This document shows positions 9,526 to 21,540 of a DNA stretch of 64,000 nt, piece after piece (within the stretch, counting starts at the first letter, position 1; each line of letters begins with the position of its first letter). The DNA is from Lycorma delicatula (lineage: Eukaryota; Arthropoda; Insecta; Hemiptera; Fulgoridae): the NCBI RefSeq assembly GCF_047948215.1, contig NC_134462.1:119830437-119894436 (forward strand), given 5' to 3'. Below the pieces are notes generated by a model. The model searched no databases and had not been told where the DNA came from. It saw only the letters and a program-made list of their open reading frames with translations. The position numbers and the translations under genes were made by a program.

Positions 9526-11724
9526 GTTTACGAATATGTGAATTAACTCAGGGTGTATTCTACCTACTTCCCCATGAGGTGAGTGTAAATTTTGTTTTAA
9601 AATTTGTATTACTAATTTTTAACATTTTTCATTGTTTAGCCGCTAAGTAACAAATCTTGACTTAATTTTTAATTCGGTTATATTGGAATTTCTGAAAGAT
9701 TTAGAGACCGGTTAGTCTTTGTTGTTCAGACAATTTTTACTAATACCGACCACGAATTACATTAAAGAAATTTTGAATAAGAAATAACGAAGGATTGTCA
9801 ACAGAAAAAGAAAAGATTAAAAACAACAAAGAATTTCAGAAATTTGAAGTGACTTCATCAAAAAATAAATGAATAAAATCTTAATTGAAGTTTTCTAAAG
9901 CTTAAGAAAAACAAGAATTAAGATAAAATAAAAATAAAAAATAAAGTACAATGAAATAAAAATTATTTATATTAAAAACTGATTAACTTCAAAAGAATGA
10001 TAAACATTGATGAACCTTAACGATACGGTGGGGTTGGACAAACGAGGTAGGAAAGTGCCCCCCCCCCCCCATCACGATCACTTTTATTCTTCTGAACATC
10101 AAAATTTTAAATTACTGTAAAAGAATTTAGTCGCTGAAGAAATATCTCGTAATTCTTCAATTTATCTTTAAAAGAAAATGAAAGATACAAGGATTTCCTT
10201 TGATTATTAAAAGGTATAATTTATTATTTAATCATAATGTAAACGGGCGATACCGATCTATCACGTGGTTATCAAACATGTAACCGTTGGTTTTAATTGT
10301 AATTAAAAAAGTTAATTCAGATTCTACGAAATAAAACTAATTTATAATAATATATATAATATATTTAACCGATATATAATAATATTTTAGAGTCCATGAT
10401 ATATTTAACTGTATAATAAAAATTGTTTTACCACCTGACACATCTGTCGCGGAATAAACTTTAAATTAAAAATAAATAAAGAAATCTTGAGTTTACAAAT
10501 TATGAAAATAAGATGTAAAAATATAAATCGCCTATATTGTAAGTATTACGGGTCGATAAACGCTTTATCTGGTTTCACGCTACAAAGAAAATAATCCTTG
10601 GAATATCACTTTTTTAGCTGAAATAAATTATATTTAACTAAATTTTATTCACAATATACTACTGAAAAAAAAAACCCAGTGAGACTTACGGTATTCATTA
10701 TAAATAACGGATAACATTATTCTAGTACGTTTATAAATTTTTTTCACGCGTGAAAAATTTATAAACATATTAACATACATAAAATTTATAATTGTACTAG
10801 TTATTAGCTAAACTATTTTCTTAATTAATTGGTTTATAGATTAATAGAAATTGTACGTTCCAATATTAACAACTCATATAATTAATTGTTGGTAAGATTC
10901 ATTCTGTATCATTTAGTTTATTCAAAGTCAAAAAATATATACTTAATAAATTTTTGTTTATTATAGAATTGTTTAATAAAAGATTTAAAGAATTATCACT
11001 AAAATTTCACTAAAAAGTTTTACAATTTTGAGTTTTAGCGTTTGGCCTCAAATTAAAAATAATAATAGTCAACTCTCGATAAAAAAAATAATTAAGTAAA
11101 CCATTATAAAATAGTTACAACCATTTACATACATAATATTTCATCATAGTCGTATCATACTACTGTCCTTAGTAGGCGATTCGTGAATTGATTAAACCAA
11201 AATATTCTTTAAGATCGTAAAATTTAATTAATAGTAACTACTCGGTAAGAGTTTGGCTATTTAATAAGGAGTATATTTTATATTTTCAGGAAAATTATTT
11301 AAACATTTTTTAAATTGATAATTTGGTCCTGTTCAAACATCTTTTTTTCAAGGTACGTAACAATTTGATTACGTAAATTGGTTCCGGTCTTATGTAATTT
11401 ACAAAATCTTTCTTCCGGTAGATTTGGTAAGAAATTAGTCGCTTCACCTGAGGACGTCCACTCGCAAAGCGGTGGACATTCAAGGGGATTAATTCCTAGA
11501 AGCCAGAACTCTTTACTGTGGCCGGCTTATTGTCGGTTACGAAAGAGATAATGTTATTTTTATGGTATTCTGATTACAGATAAATACTTTGCAAGTCTGG
11601 TATTTAGAATATATATCCCGACGTTTTCTGTTATTAGTGATTCTCGACTAATAATTTATGAAATAGCGAGTTCATCATGAAAGACTATTTGCCGAGTACG
11701 ACTGTTAGACGTAGCTGACTAATA
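9526..11724. other. AT-rich intergenic stretch, no gene seen
   Basis: Contains a run of about 13 C at 10058-10070. It also has a more complex patch at 11340-11560 with no recognised coding potential. No SINE or LINE signature found. Confidence 0.6.
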
Positions 11725-13052
11725 CAGGGTGTCCCATATAAAACGCAACCCATCAATCACTTATCCATGAAATTTCAAAAGTCAAGCTTACTCCTCTACT
11801 CGTTACTGAAATGGACTCGTCCAACATCTGAACATCGCGGTGAAGCAGTAGAACACTACCGATAGTAACAACAATGCAATCATAATGTTCAGTGTATTGT
11901 TAGAGACAAGATGGCGTTTTCGCTAGATGAACGTGTTTTCACTGTTGAGTCGTACTTCAGTACGAAATTAGCGGTTTCAGTGCAAGATTTGTTTCGCCAT
12001 AAGTACCCAGATAAACCAGCTCCTAAAAAAACATCAGTATTAAGGTTAGTCGCAAAATTTAGAAAGACCGGTTCTGTTAATAACAAGGAACACAAAAGAT
12101 CTGCGTCAGTGTTGAATACAGATACAGTCACTGAAATCAAAGACCGATTACTCGCCTCGCCAAACAAATCGATAAGACCTTTGTCTGCTGAAATTAATTC
12201 GTCTAAATCAACTGTTCATCGGGCGACCAAACAATTACAATTACGACCTTATCGCATTCAAACGGTTCATCGACTTCTTTAGCCCGACAAAGAAAAACGG
12301 GTACAATATTGTCAACGGTTCCGTCGATTTCTGCGTGAGGGAATTAATGTTAAGGATTCGTTATTTTTCACAGATGAAGCACGGTTTCATTTGGACGGCT
12401 ACGTAAACAGCCAAAACAGTAGAATTTGGAGTGCTGAAAATCCCCGCGTTTATCACGAAAAACAATTACATCCGCAGAACTTGGGCGTGTGGTGCGCTAT
12501 ATTGCGGAAGAAAATAATCGGTCCTATTTTTTTTCGAGTACACCATTAATGCAGAACGATATCAGGATATTTTATTTCAGTTCATCGCACTCTTGGAAGA
12601 GGAAGACAGACACTGCCGGCTACAACATGACGGTGCGACATCGCACTACGCAGGTTCAACTTCTGATTTCGTTGAGGAATTCTTTTGTAATCGTGTTATC
12701 GGTCGAGGGTTATGGCCACCACCAAGATCTCCAGATTTGACTGCGGCGGATTTTATTCTACGGGGTTACCTCAAAGAAAAAGCCTACAGCAACAAAACAC
12801 GAACACTTGAAAGTCAATATTGAACAAGCTGTATTAAATATCCAGCCACAAACTTTGAAAAAAGTTGCAAGAAACGCTGTAAAAAAAATTGAAGCTTGTA
12901 TTCAAGAAGATGGCGGCCACTTCCAGCATTTACTCTAAATGTAAGGTAATGGATGGTAATAATAAAAATTACATTTAAATTTACACATGCCTTTTTATTA
13001 TTTCAATACCTCCCAATATAAGGTTGGGTTGCGTTTTATATGGGACACCCTG
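11725..13052 (+). mobile_element. Mariner/Tc1-superfamily DNA transposon with 28-bp terminal inverted repeats, inactive
   Basis: The left end (11725-11752) starts CAGGGTGTCCCATATAAAAC. Its 28 bases are the exact reverse complement of 13025-13052. The base pair before the left end is TA, the expected target. The right flank is TT, so one flank has mutated or the TA is imperfect. The element is 1328 bp and carries one transposase gene with a stop and frameshifts. Perfect terminal repeats around a broken gene suggest a moderately recent insertion that may still be mobilised in trans. Confidence 0.93.
11911..12938 (+). pseudogene. Mariner-like transposase, broken by one stop and two frameshifts
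   Basis: The reading starts at ATG 11911 (MAFSLDERVFTVESYF) with an N-terminal helix-turn-helix of the DUF4817 type common in insect mariner relatives. A second HTH follows (about 12130-12280). An in-frame TAG at 12280-12282 interrupts it. Translation continues in the same frame to SLFFTDEARFHLDGYVN (first catalytic D). One extra T in the T run at about 12525-12533 shifts the frame. The second D is in RLQHDGATSHY and the third in PPRSPDLTAADF, 34 residues apart (DD34D). A second shift near 12805 leads to the natural end GGHFQHLL, with stop at 12936-12938. All three acidic residues survive, but the gene cannot be translated whole. Confidence 0.88.
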
Positions 13053-15727
13053 TTCGTGGTATCCATGCTTAAGGTGAGTGAGATACTGTAGCGACTTCGA
13101 TATGACAGCCGTCAGCAAATTAAACCTGTTAAAAATCGTTTTGTGAAAGTTTTTAACCGTGAGAACATTAAACGGCTATCCGTAATCTTAAACTTTTTCT
13201 CATCGGCTGTCTGTTTTATCGGCTTAAGGTTCGTGCTGTTTTTATATTTCTTGAGATAAATTTTACCTATCCGATCGGTAATAAAGCGTGGATAAATTGT
13301 AGAGTATGAGGTATCGAAAGAGAAAAATTATTTTATTAAAAACGTTTTAAAAGTCTCAGTAATCAACAGGAAAAATTTATTAGCGATGTTACAAATGCTT
13401 CTCTGTTGAGTAAAAATCGATTATCATCCTTTAGAATTTTAAATTTATTTAAAATCTTTTTACGAATGTTTCCCCTTTATAAGAACATTAAGTGGCTATC
13501 ATCTGCCTTAAATTTTGTTCACGGAAGCTAGTAGTCGATCAATATCTTTGTCGATGTTATGTTATTTTATCCAACCGAAAGGAAGTATTTTTGTTTTCAT
13601 TTTTACAGGCATTTGTTGATTATTATTATTTAATTTATTTTTTATGTAACATTTCGTCAGTACTTACGGATATTTTTTCCTAATAATCGAATCGGTCATA
13701 TAGTTTTAGTAATTTAAATAAAATATTTTTTTTGTAAACAGTTTCTGAGCACTTTCTTTGCTTTACCCGTATTTCACATTATTCAAATATAGTGTGTAAT
13801 TAATTGTTTTTATTAATCTTTAATACACAGTTTTATTGAAAGTAGTGGTCGTTTAATTAAATGTACTCTTTACCAATATTTTTCTTTTAATTATAAAGCT
13901 TTGTTTACATATAAATGAACTTCATCAGAGAAGTTTGATTTTAGATTTTACAATAAAACTCTGTTGAAATTTAGACTCCGGGCAATTTAATATACGGTAT
14001 TATTAATACAGTTGAGCAGTAAACTTAGAACTGTTTGTCTGTCAGTTTTATCGTAGTTACCGAAGTACTTTTATTTGTACCTTTATATAGCTATTTAATA
14101 ATTGTGGTCTGTGACTATTTCACTCTTTGATTACACGGATAATTCAAATGTTTGTGGACCGTTTCCAATATAACTTTTCCTTTAGCAAAAGTAGTTCTAT
14201 TATAAAAAAAAGATACATAATTTTAGAGTTTTTAATCATCTTTACACATAATACTGAAATATTTAATTTTTCTGTAGTCTTTTAAAAACTTTATAAATAT
14301 AATATACGTATATAAATTACGTTGTTATACGTTTAGCATTACATATTATTTTAAATTTATTACGAATAATTTATTTTAATTTATTTATTATAAATAAATT
14401 ATTGCGCAATATCGCTACAACCGCATTATTTATAATAATTTCACTTTAGGCGACCCGACATGAGTCACGAATCACTCCAAAAAATTATATAACCATATTT
14501 AAGAATAAAAAGTCCCATTCTAGGCTTACTACAAAAAAAAAGATCACTGAAGTGAGTTCCCGTTGCCCTCTTCAATGAGACAACTATAAAATTGCATATC
14601 ATCATACGTCATTTCCAATGTAAAGTACATGATAGTCCTAAAAGCGACTACTTTTTTCTGTTCACCAAAGAGATAGCTGCACAATGAGCTTTATTTCTTT
14701 CAGATAAAGAAACTCTGACCGGCTTCTCTTGTACATTAAGTGCTTTACATGTGTTACAACCGTTATAAAAATAATCGTATAAAAACAAAGATTAAAAAAT
14801 AGATAATCGTAAAAAACATTTGAAAAGTATTTTTAATGTGTAATTCATGATTTAAACACCTTAAAGTGGGCTTTTTGTATAGCTATCGAGAAGGAATCAA
14901 TTCTGGACCGGTCCGTAGCAAAGCCGCTCCCATCAAATCAAACTATGTAAATACAAAGAGCTCAGAAACTCAAAGAGGTCACCGTTTTTTTTAAACGAAT
15001 CTTAAAGGACGTTTGGCGTAAACCGCTGAAAATCTCTAGAGTGAAAATGGAAGGAAGTTGTTGATCGATAATGAAATATTTTCTATCTGTTAGGAGACCT
15101 TGCATCGAGATAAAAAATTATTTCCAAAGGAATACTTAAGATTTCTCCAGTACGGCAGGGAGTATCTATCCCGTCAATTTTATCTTCAAGAAATCGGGGA
15201 GTATTTTTATCCAGGATTAGAGTAGCACATTATTAATATTGCATAAACAGCTTAATTATGTTTATTTAAAATAATTACTTTTCTGTTAATTACTAAAGAG
15301 CTCCTGATGCAAGGTCCTATCATTCTTAAGGATGGAACGCTCATTTCAGGAATTTTATAGCGCATATTAGTATTTAAAAATAAGTTATTTAATCTGATGT
15401 ATTATATTCGCCTCTCTTGATGTTTAACTATTTCTTTTTTCTTTTGTACAGTGTTTTTTTCTTTGTTTTTCTTTAAATTTGAATTTCTGTTCCAGTAATG
15501 AAGCCATATCATTTATAGATCTTTCAAGCCATTCAAATTTCATCCAAATCAGCAGTAATATTAGTTAATCTCAACGAATTCTTAAACTGTTATTCTTCTC
15601 AATTTTTTTATATCTTTGTTTACAGTTCATTTGCTAGAAAAAAGTAGTAGACAGATTAGATATTTTTCTTGAAATTTTCTGTATTACATAATTTTCTCAA
15701 CTATTCTTGTTAAAGTTACCTAATTGG

Positions 15728-15728
<1 letters not shown>
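13053..15728. other. Intergenic stretch with an unidentified complex patch
   Basis: Mostly AT-rich. Two similar phrases containing GAACATTAA..GGCTATC occur at about 13164 and 13482, a weak diverged duplication. The stretch 14440-15340 has higher sequence complexity than its surroundings but no ORF I can name. It could be a decayed repeat. Confidence 0.5.

Positions 15729-15788
<60 letters not shown>
15729..15788. repeat. (AT)n microsatellite, about 30 units
   Basis: Uninterrupted TA/AT dinucleotide run of about 60 bases, self-complementary and prone to cruciform formation. Confidence 0.97.
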
Positions 15789-15793
<5 letters not shown>

Positions 15794-16944
15794 CGCTTCT
15801 TTCTAAAAATTCAATTAATTATATTCTTTTCCTTTTAATATTATTATAATAATTTTATTAATAGTACAGAGACTGCGTAAATAGTTTAGTCTTTAAATTA
15901 AAAACTAAGTAAATTCAGCCTGCCTTTTAAATTTAAATTTCAAGTATGATTTTAATCCTGTTTTTAAATATTTTTCGTTTAAAGAAATAAATTAACCGTT
16001 AATTTTTGTAACGTATTGTTAGTTCAACAAATTATGTAAAAATTTTTCTTTCGATAAAAAATAGTTACGCTAGTTATGGCGTTACCCTAAGTTATTAAAC
16101 TTATAATACAAATAATACTTCTGACTAGCTCGCTTGTTAGAATACCCTTTATTACTCGGGATAAAGTTAAATCTCAAACTATTTAATAAAAGTTTAGCAT
16201 CGATTTAGGAGTTTTTAACTTCAAGTAAATATTACTTTTTCGTTTATTCCGTGAAAATTTAACTAGTTATGTGAAAAGTAAACTCCGCTCTTTATATAAT
16301 CAGGATCAGAAATTGTCTTTCGGCGTTGCCATGTTTCTAGTCGCATCACACACCACTAATGACTGTCTAGGACTAACTTCTTCTAAATCTCTTTTTTCCC
16401 AACCCTATTTTTTTTTGTAAAAAGAGTGTCCGAGAGGAAAAAACATAAGAAATATTTTTTTAAAAATATTTTAAATAAAAACAAAATTATTTTTACTAAA
16501 GTTATTTTTATTTTAATCGATAAGAAAAAGAAGTAAATATTTATTTGAAAAAGTTAAGTGTACTCATTTCCCGCACGGTTTGCGAGGGATACGTATTTAT
16601 ATTGCACATGCATAAAGTAGTATTTTCCAGTAATCGGTTTAGTGTAGTCGTTAACATAAATAACACTTGAAAGTTGGTACGAACGTGTACTCTGTGGAAA
16701 GTTATTGTACCTTAGGGTAAATTTTTTGGAAAATATTCCAAAAACGATTAAAATTTGTTAATTTTATTGTAAATTAATTTATTGTTTTTGAAATATTATT
16801 ATATAAATTGTAAGACTTAGTTACAGTGTATCTGTAACGGGCTGTACGTTAATAGCAGAATAATGAACTGTATTATAAATAAAATAATTACACACTGATT
16901 GATAACTAAATATACTATATTTATAAGATTAACAATATTAAACT
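15789..16944. other. AT-rich stretch, no gene seen
   Basis: No ORF or recognisable repeat. A short complex patch at 16310-16400 is unassigned. Confidence 0.6.
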
Positions 16945-16945
16945 A

Positions 16946-17103
16946 TATTACTATGATGCAGAGGCCGTACTGGCGTGCATGATTACTCTAACACTGTCCA
17001 ACTCCGTCTGACTAGAATACATTATATTACAATGATGCAGAGGCCGTACTGACATGCACGATTACTTTAACACTGTTCAACTCCGACTGATTAGTATACA
17101 GAA
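16946..17103. repeat. Tandem duplication, two copies of a 79-bp unit
   Basis: ATGATGCAGAGGCCGTACTG begins at 16953 and, with a one-base change at its end, at 17032. Similarity continues through TAACACTGTCCAACTCCG (second copy TAACACTGTTCAACTCCG) into the shared ATATTAC boundary. The two units differ at only a few positions, so the duplication is fairly recent. Its unit is much less AT-rich than the surroundings. Confidence 0.88.
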
Positions 17104-17559
17104 TGTTCTTAATACTAAAGCTGCCCATAGGCAGCGCTGAGTGTCTAATTTTAAACCAAACAGTATCGGTATAAAATACTTTAAAATTCTTAGAAGAGAT
17201 TTTAAAAAGAGCTTTTCATCTTTTTAAACCGAATTAAGGCAAATTAAGATTATTATACTATTTTTTATTTTATTACAGACGCCAAAACAAAAGTTTCAAT
17301 ATTTTGAATTAAAGATAAACAATACCATCATTTATTTATTTTTTTTTTATTCTCAATATCTAGAAATTTTTTTTTAATACAAAAATAATAAAATCGAAGA
17401 AATTAATAAAAATTAAAAACGGCTATTATGTTTGCTGATGTATGATGAATGAGAAGGTTCCAGTTAAATAAAGAAATTAATACAAAAAGCTAGATAAACT
17501 TTTCTGAGAATTAGGAACGTCTTATTCTCCAAAGTTTAAGTTTGAGGGAGAATGTAATT
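17104..17559. other. AT-rich stretch, no gene seen
   Basis: Only A/T runs and short low-complexity DNA. No repeat family recognised. Confidence 0.6.
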
Positions 17560-17960
17560 AAACGCTATTATCTTCTCAGTGCTGCTGTATGACGATGAGG
17601 CTTAGAATTTATCAAGAGCATCGTTGAAGAGTTACGAAGTGGTGCGCATAAGAGTACTGGAGAAATAAGATTCACTATGATAATGCACTTAAAAGCTTGA
17701 TACTGGTATAGAGGCGATTACGATAGTTAAGAAAAAATCGGAGTAGAATTTAGATACGGTAAGGTGAAGTAGCGGTTAAAATCAAGGGAAAATAATGGGT
17801 AGCCGAAATCTAAGTTTAGGGAGAATTTCACGATTGAAAAATTAAGGAAGTTTGGTTTAAACTAGCTTTTTTTATTTTGGCCAACGGTGGATAAAATTGT
17901 AATCGCCCGGACGGTTACCAACGTTTGTTTAAGGACGTGGTACATTACAGAAGAAGATAA
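17560..17960 (+). pseudogene. LINE endonuclease/RT C-terminal fragment (family distinct from RTE-A)
   Basis: Frame-shifting translation gives LLYDDEAWNLSRASLKSYE (the conserved tyrosine/W block after the RT thumb). Then come GSRNLSLGRISRLKN (a GR-x-R-x-SWLKN-like block) and, near the end, DKIVIA and VTNVCLRTWYI-like words. That order is the usual C-terminus of a widespread insect EN-RT LINE. Multiple stops are present. It probably ends near 17960. A further scrap of the same family lies at 18545-18600. Confidence 0.6.
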
Positions 17961-18929
17961 ATATTTACTTTCAAACTAAAGGAAATTATCATTCCAAAGT
18001 ACATGTCGGAGTTAATTATAAAATTTCCTTTCTATCGATGGCGTTTTTAGTTGTGCTGTATTCAAAAAGTACCCGTTTTAAATAGGTTAGGAAACTACCT
18101 TTGTTTTGTAATCAACTAATATATTCAATTTATTTTACGATTTGTTAGTTTGATGTGTTTATTTTTGTAAAGATGTAATATGTTTTTGAATTTTCATGTT
18201 GTTCAAGCGTTAGAGATCTTAGTTTGTGAATACCATGTATATAAATTTATACTATTTATAATACAAATTCATCTTTCGTATATGTATCTTATTAGGTGAT
18301 TTGCAAAATTTAATTCTGTCGTTTTATGTAGTTCCGGTAACTTTGTTTACGTTCGTAGAAATTATTGATAAATATACTTAGTAGTTCTAATAAGAATAAT
18401 TTAATGAAATCGCTGCATTTAATTTGTTTATCGCTGGAGGTTGTTATATTTGTCAGTTTGTGTTTTGTTATTTGGTTTTGTTTATTTTATTTGTACTTTT
18501 GATAGCGACACAGTAATCAGAGCTTTGCGATTAAAATTAATTGATGAAGAGTGTAATTAGATGCTATTATCTTTTCTGTGCTGATGTATGTCGAGTATAA
18601 GAGCGATGCTTTTCAAAAGATTTTTTTATTTATTTTTGATTGTATCTTGGTAACAGTTTAATTAAAAATTACGAAATATCGTGTGATAGAAAATACATGA
18701 GTTTAATTGTATAATTTTTATTAAATCGGAGAAACGAGTGGGTAGATATTATAATAGAATAATCTTAAACGTTTATGGACGTTTTGAAATATTTTTAATA
18801 TTCGTAATACGTTTTACGTTATTTTTACTTTCGAATTTTTTTAATTATTATAAATTTACAGAGTATTGTATTTATTTAATTATGTTCTGAAATAAAGTGA
18901 AATAAACATAATATTTTTATTGGTATTGT
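17961..18929. other. AT-rich stretch with a LINE scrap
   Basis: About 55 bases at 18545-18600 (GTGTAATTAGATGCTATTAT and following) resemble 17548-17600, the front of the LINE fragment upstream. Otherwise no feature. Confidence 0.5.
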
Positions 18930-19000
18930 TATTACTTTTATTTTATTTTTTTATTTTTTGTTTATGTGGGCACCGACTTCTAAGGTTATTAGCCATCGAT
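18930..19000 (-). repeat. Possible SINE-B tail fragment
   Basis: T-rich sequence followed by GTGGGCACCGACTTCTAAGG and TTATTAGCC. This resembles the tail of SINE-B at 9421-9453 and 43010-43040, but the tRNA-like part is absent. Confidence 0.4.
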
Positions 19001-19306
19001 ACCTTCTTTAAAATAATGTTTCAGTCACCATCAGGTTCGTCAGAGGTAAGAGTATAAAGGCCCCTTCATTTTATTTAAAAACACAGAATTACAAACAATA
19101 ACTAATCATTTAAACAAGCTTATAATAGACACTAATAACAATTACAGGGTGTAAAGGGCCCTGATACTTAAATAAACCAAAAAAATAAACGCATTAAAAG
19201 TAAAAATAAAAATCGAAGTTTTCACTATACAAACATTATTAAATAAAATTCATGTTCGTGGGGAAAATTAATTCATATATTAAATCCTCAAACAACTTGT
19301 ACCGAC

Positions 19307-19476
19307 ATTTTTTTCATTTTTTTTTAAACCTGCGGGACCACCGTTAGGTATTACTTCAAAGGATGTGATGAATGATAATTTTTGTAGCGTGTGAAAATGG
19401 CATGCCTGACCGGGATTCGAACCCAGGACTTCCGGACGAAAGACCGAGACTCTACCACTCGCGCCACGGAGGCCGG
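19307..19476 (-). mobile_element. SINE-A: tRNA-derived SINE, near complete
   Basis: On the minus strand it begins at 19476 with a tRNA-like head: CCTCCGTGGCGCGAGTGGTA (A box) and GGGTTCGAATCCCGGTCAGG (B box). A short unique body (CACACGCTAC.., CACCGTTAGG on plus) and an A-rich tail (19325-19307) follow. Boxes A and B form a polymerase III internal promoter. A functional tRNA gene is ruled out by the lack of an acceptor-stem partner and by the attached tail. It lies directly downstream of the I-clade LINE relic. Confidence 0.85.
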
Positions 19477-19699
19477 CTATCTACTGACTTACAGTCTTGT
19501 GAATAGTCTGCTAGTGTGTAGATAAGCTTTCCTTCAATACCATTCCTTCTTCTAACTCTTCATTCGTTCTATATATTTCATTTTTTATCGTTTTCCAAAT
19601 ACGCAGCGGTATTATTTATTAGATCGTAACTCTTTCTAAGGTTCTCATATATAGTACACTTTTCCATCAGATTCTTGACTGTAAGCTATTTATCACATA

Positions 19700-20740
19700 C
19701 GCCGCACATTGATTTTTCTTCGGTGGTTAACAAATATGAATTTGTTATTCGTGTGTGGCCGATTCTGCGTCAGGTCACTGCCACTTCTCGGAGAGTCGGT
19801 TTAACATCGCTCTTACATTTATACAGATAGGTTTTAATCGCATTTAATTTCGTATTTAACACTCTCCATTCATTATTCTGTATATTTCTTAAAGTGTTGG
19901 TCAAACAAATTTTAACATCTATCATTCGAACATGAATTATATCCATATTATCACATACAGTTGCCAATCTGGCAGCTTCTTCTGCGCTTTTGTTTCACGG
20001 ATACCAGCATGACCTGGAGTCCATTCAAATACACATCGCTATCCTCGTCGATTTAAAACATACTGAATGGACATGATGTTTCCGATAAGGACGTCCTTAA
20101 TGTTCTTGTTCCGAATAACAGTTAGTGCGTTTAACGATTCGGAACATATCAGCACTCTCTCTTCGTAGAAATTTTCTTAGTAGCGAAGAGCTTGCTGTAT
20201 AGCAATAAGTTCTGCCGTATAAACGCTTTTTATATCTGGCATTTTCCATGAGTGGGCTTTTTCATTTACTTATGGAGCATCCAACACCGTGTTCGGTTTT
20301 AGAACCATAAGTATAAATTTTTACATATCCTTCGTAACTACTGATCGATAAAACGTTTTGTTGTAGTATTCCAACAAAAACTGCTGGTTGCTCTTTTGTT
20401 TTTCTACAAGAGAGATCTGATCTTTGCTTACCGCTGGTAAAAGCTGTGGCGATATTTCTCTTGCAAAAATTGCTAATGTGTTTGGTAAAGCGATTCCGTA
20501 TTTCCTTTTTTATACGGCCGCAGTAATTTCCTTATCTGAGCTCCAATTAATGTTTGATAAACATTTAATAATTTTTAGTGCTTTCTTGCATCTAAAACTC
20601 AATCTTGAATATGTAGTCCCCATGTAAGGGATTTATCTAATAGTAGTCCTAAAAATCGTACATTGTCCTTTTACTGCATTATGTGATCGTCGACAGTTAT
20701 AACAAGACTACGGTGAGGAATGCACTTCCTCATACCAATA
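19700..20740 (-). pseudogene. I-type LINE ORF2 3' part: RT thumb remnant, RNase H, cysteine region
   Basis: Minus-strand reading from about 20690 gives NVRFLGLLLDKSLTWG, the block after the RT palm. RNase H follows: YTAELIAIQQAL (about 20220-20190, catalytic E kept), SESLNALTVI (about 20150-20110, where an Asp is expected but Glu is read) and WTPGHAGI (about 20025-20000, conserved His). The tail carries RRIGHTRITNSYLL and MCGVCDK, a typical end of I-type ORF2. Stops lie between the blocks. RNase H would remove template RNA during integration. Confidence 0.7.
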
Positions 20741-20744
20741 GGTA

Positions 20745-21540
20745 ACTATTGCGACCTGGCAACATTTTGTGCTTTCTTCCACTTCCGCGGATACATTCCA
20801 TCCCTATGTGATTATATAGTTCTAACAATCTTAAGTTTTCAGTGGTGCTTAGCTGTCTAATCATTAAATTTATGAATAAATTCATTTTAGTTCTGAAATT
20901 TAGCAGACCCTCGAGTTCTATTTTTTGCCTTCTAAAAAATTCATCATAGTTAGCCGGTTTGCTGGCTTCTTCGAAGTGTTTGGCTAGTAACTCTGCAATT
21001 TCGTTTGAAGTATCTCTAACTTCATCTTCATTTTGAAGGCAAGTTATGGGAGTAAAGTTTGTACGCCCTCTAATAGTCTTCACTTTCTTCCAAACGTCTG
21101 ATGTAGTCGTGTTTCTGTTAATAGATGATACGTATTGTTGGCAGGATCGTTTTTTAGTACCTATCACAAGTCTTTTGCATACGCCCTGTAAATTTTTAAG
21201 GGAATTAGATTTCCTAGTGTTGGACGTTTATTAATGGCGTTGTATGCATTTTTCTATCTTTTTATAACTTCACTTATTTCATTGTTCCAAAATGGATCGG
21301 GTCGCTTCTTGGGTTTCCTGGATGTTCTGGGAATATATCTTGATGCCAAGTCAAATGTAGAATTCATTATAGCATCTACATCGGCTTTGATAACTATAGT
21401 TGTTTCAGAGAGCATCGTATTAGTAGTGAAGCTCGTCCGATCTGCCTTATCAAACAGTCATCTTTTCGAGATGGGATTTAATTTTCTTATAGCATCAATT
21501 GTGATTCGCACCGGGAAATGATAACTTCCGTCTATATCTT
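20745..21540 (-). pseudogene. I-type LINE ORF2 linker between endonuclease and RT
   Basis: Two open pieces are visible. From about 21530 down, the first has FDLASRYIPRTSRKPKKRPD followed by PFWNNEISEVIKR, the usual 'proper W' block after the endonuclease. From 21167 to 20730 the second has QYVSSINRNTTTSDVWKKVK and IAELLAKHFEEAS, the segment just before RT. At the end it jumps straight to a thumb-side sequence. The RT motifs (FxDxxxAFD, SP, FADD) are nowhere to be found, which marks an internal deletion. Confidence 0.7.

Noticed and set aside
10058..10070. C run, and the G run at 23709-23718, as G-quadruplex sites
   Set aside because: Single homopolymer runs without the four separated G tracts needed.
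11889..12167. Minus-strand ORF of 92 codons
   Set aside because: Antisense to the mariner transposase.
19400..19476. Possible tRNA gene
   Set aside because: A and B boxes are present, but there is no acceptor stem pairing and the sequence continues into a SINE body and A tail.
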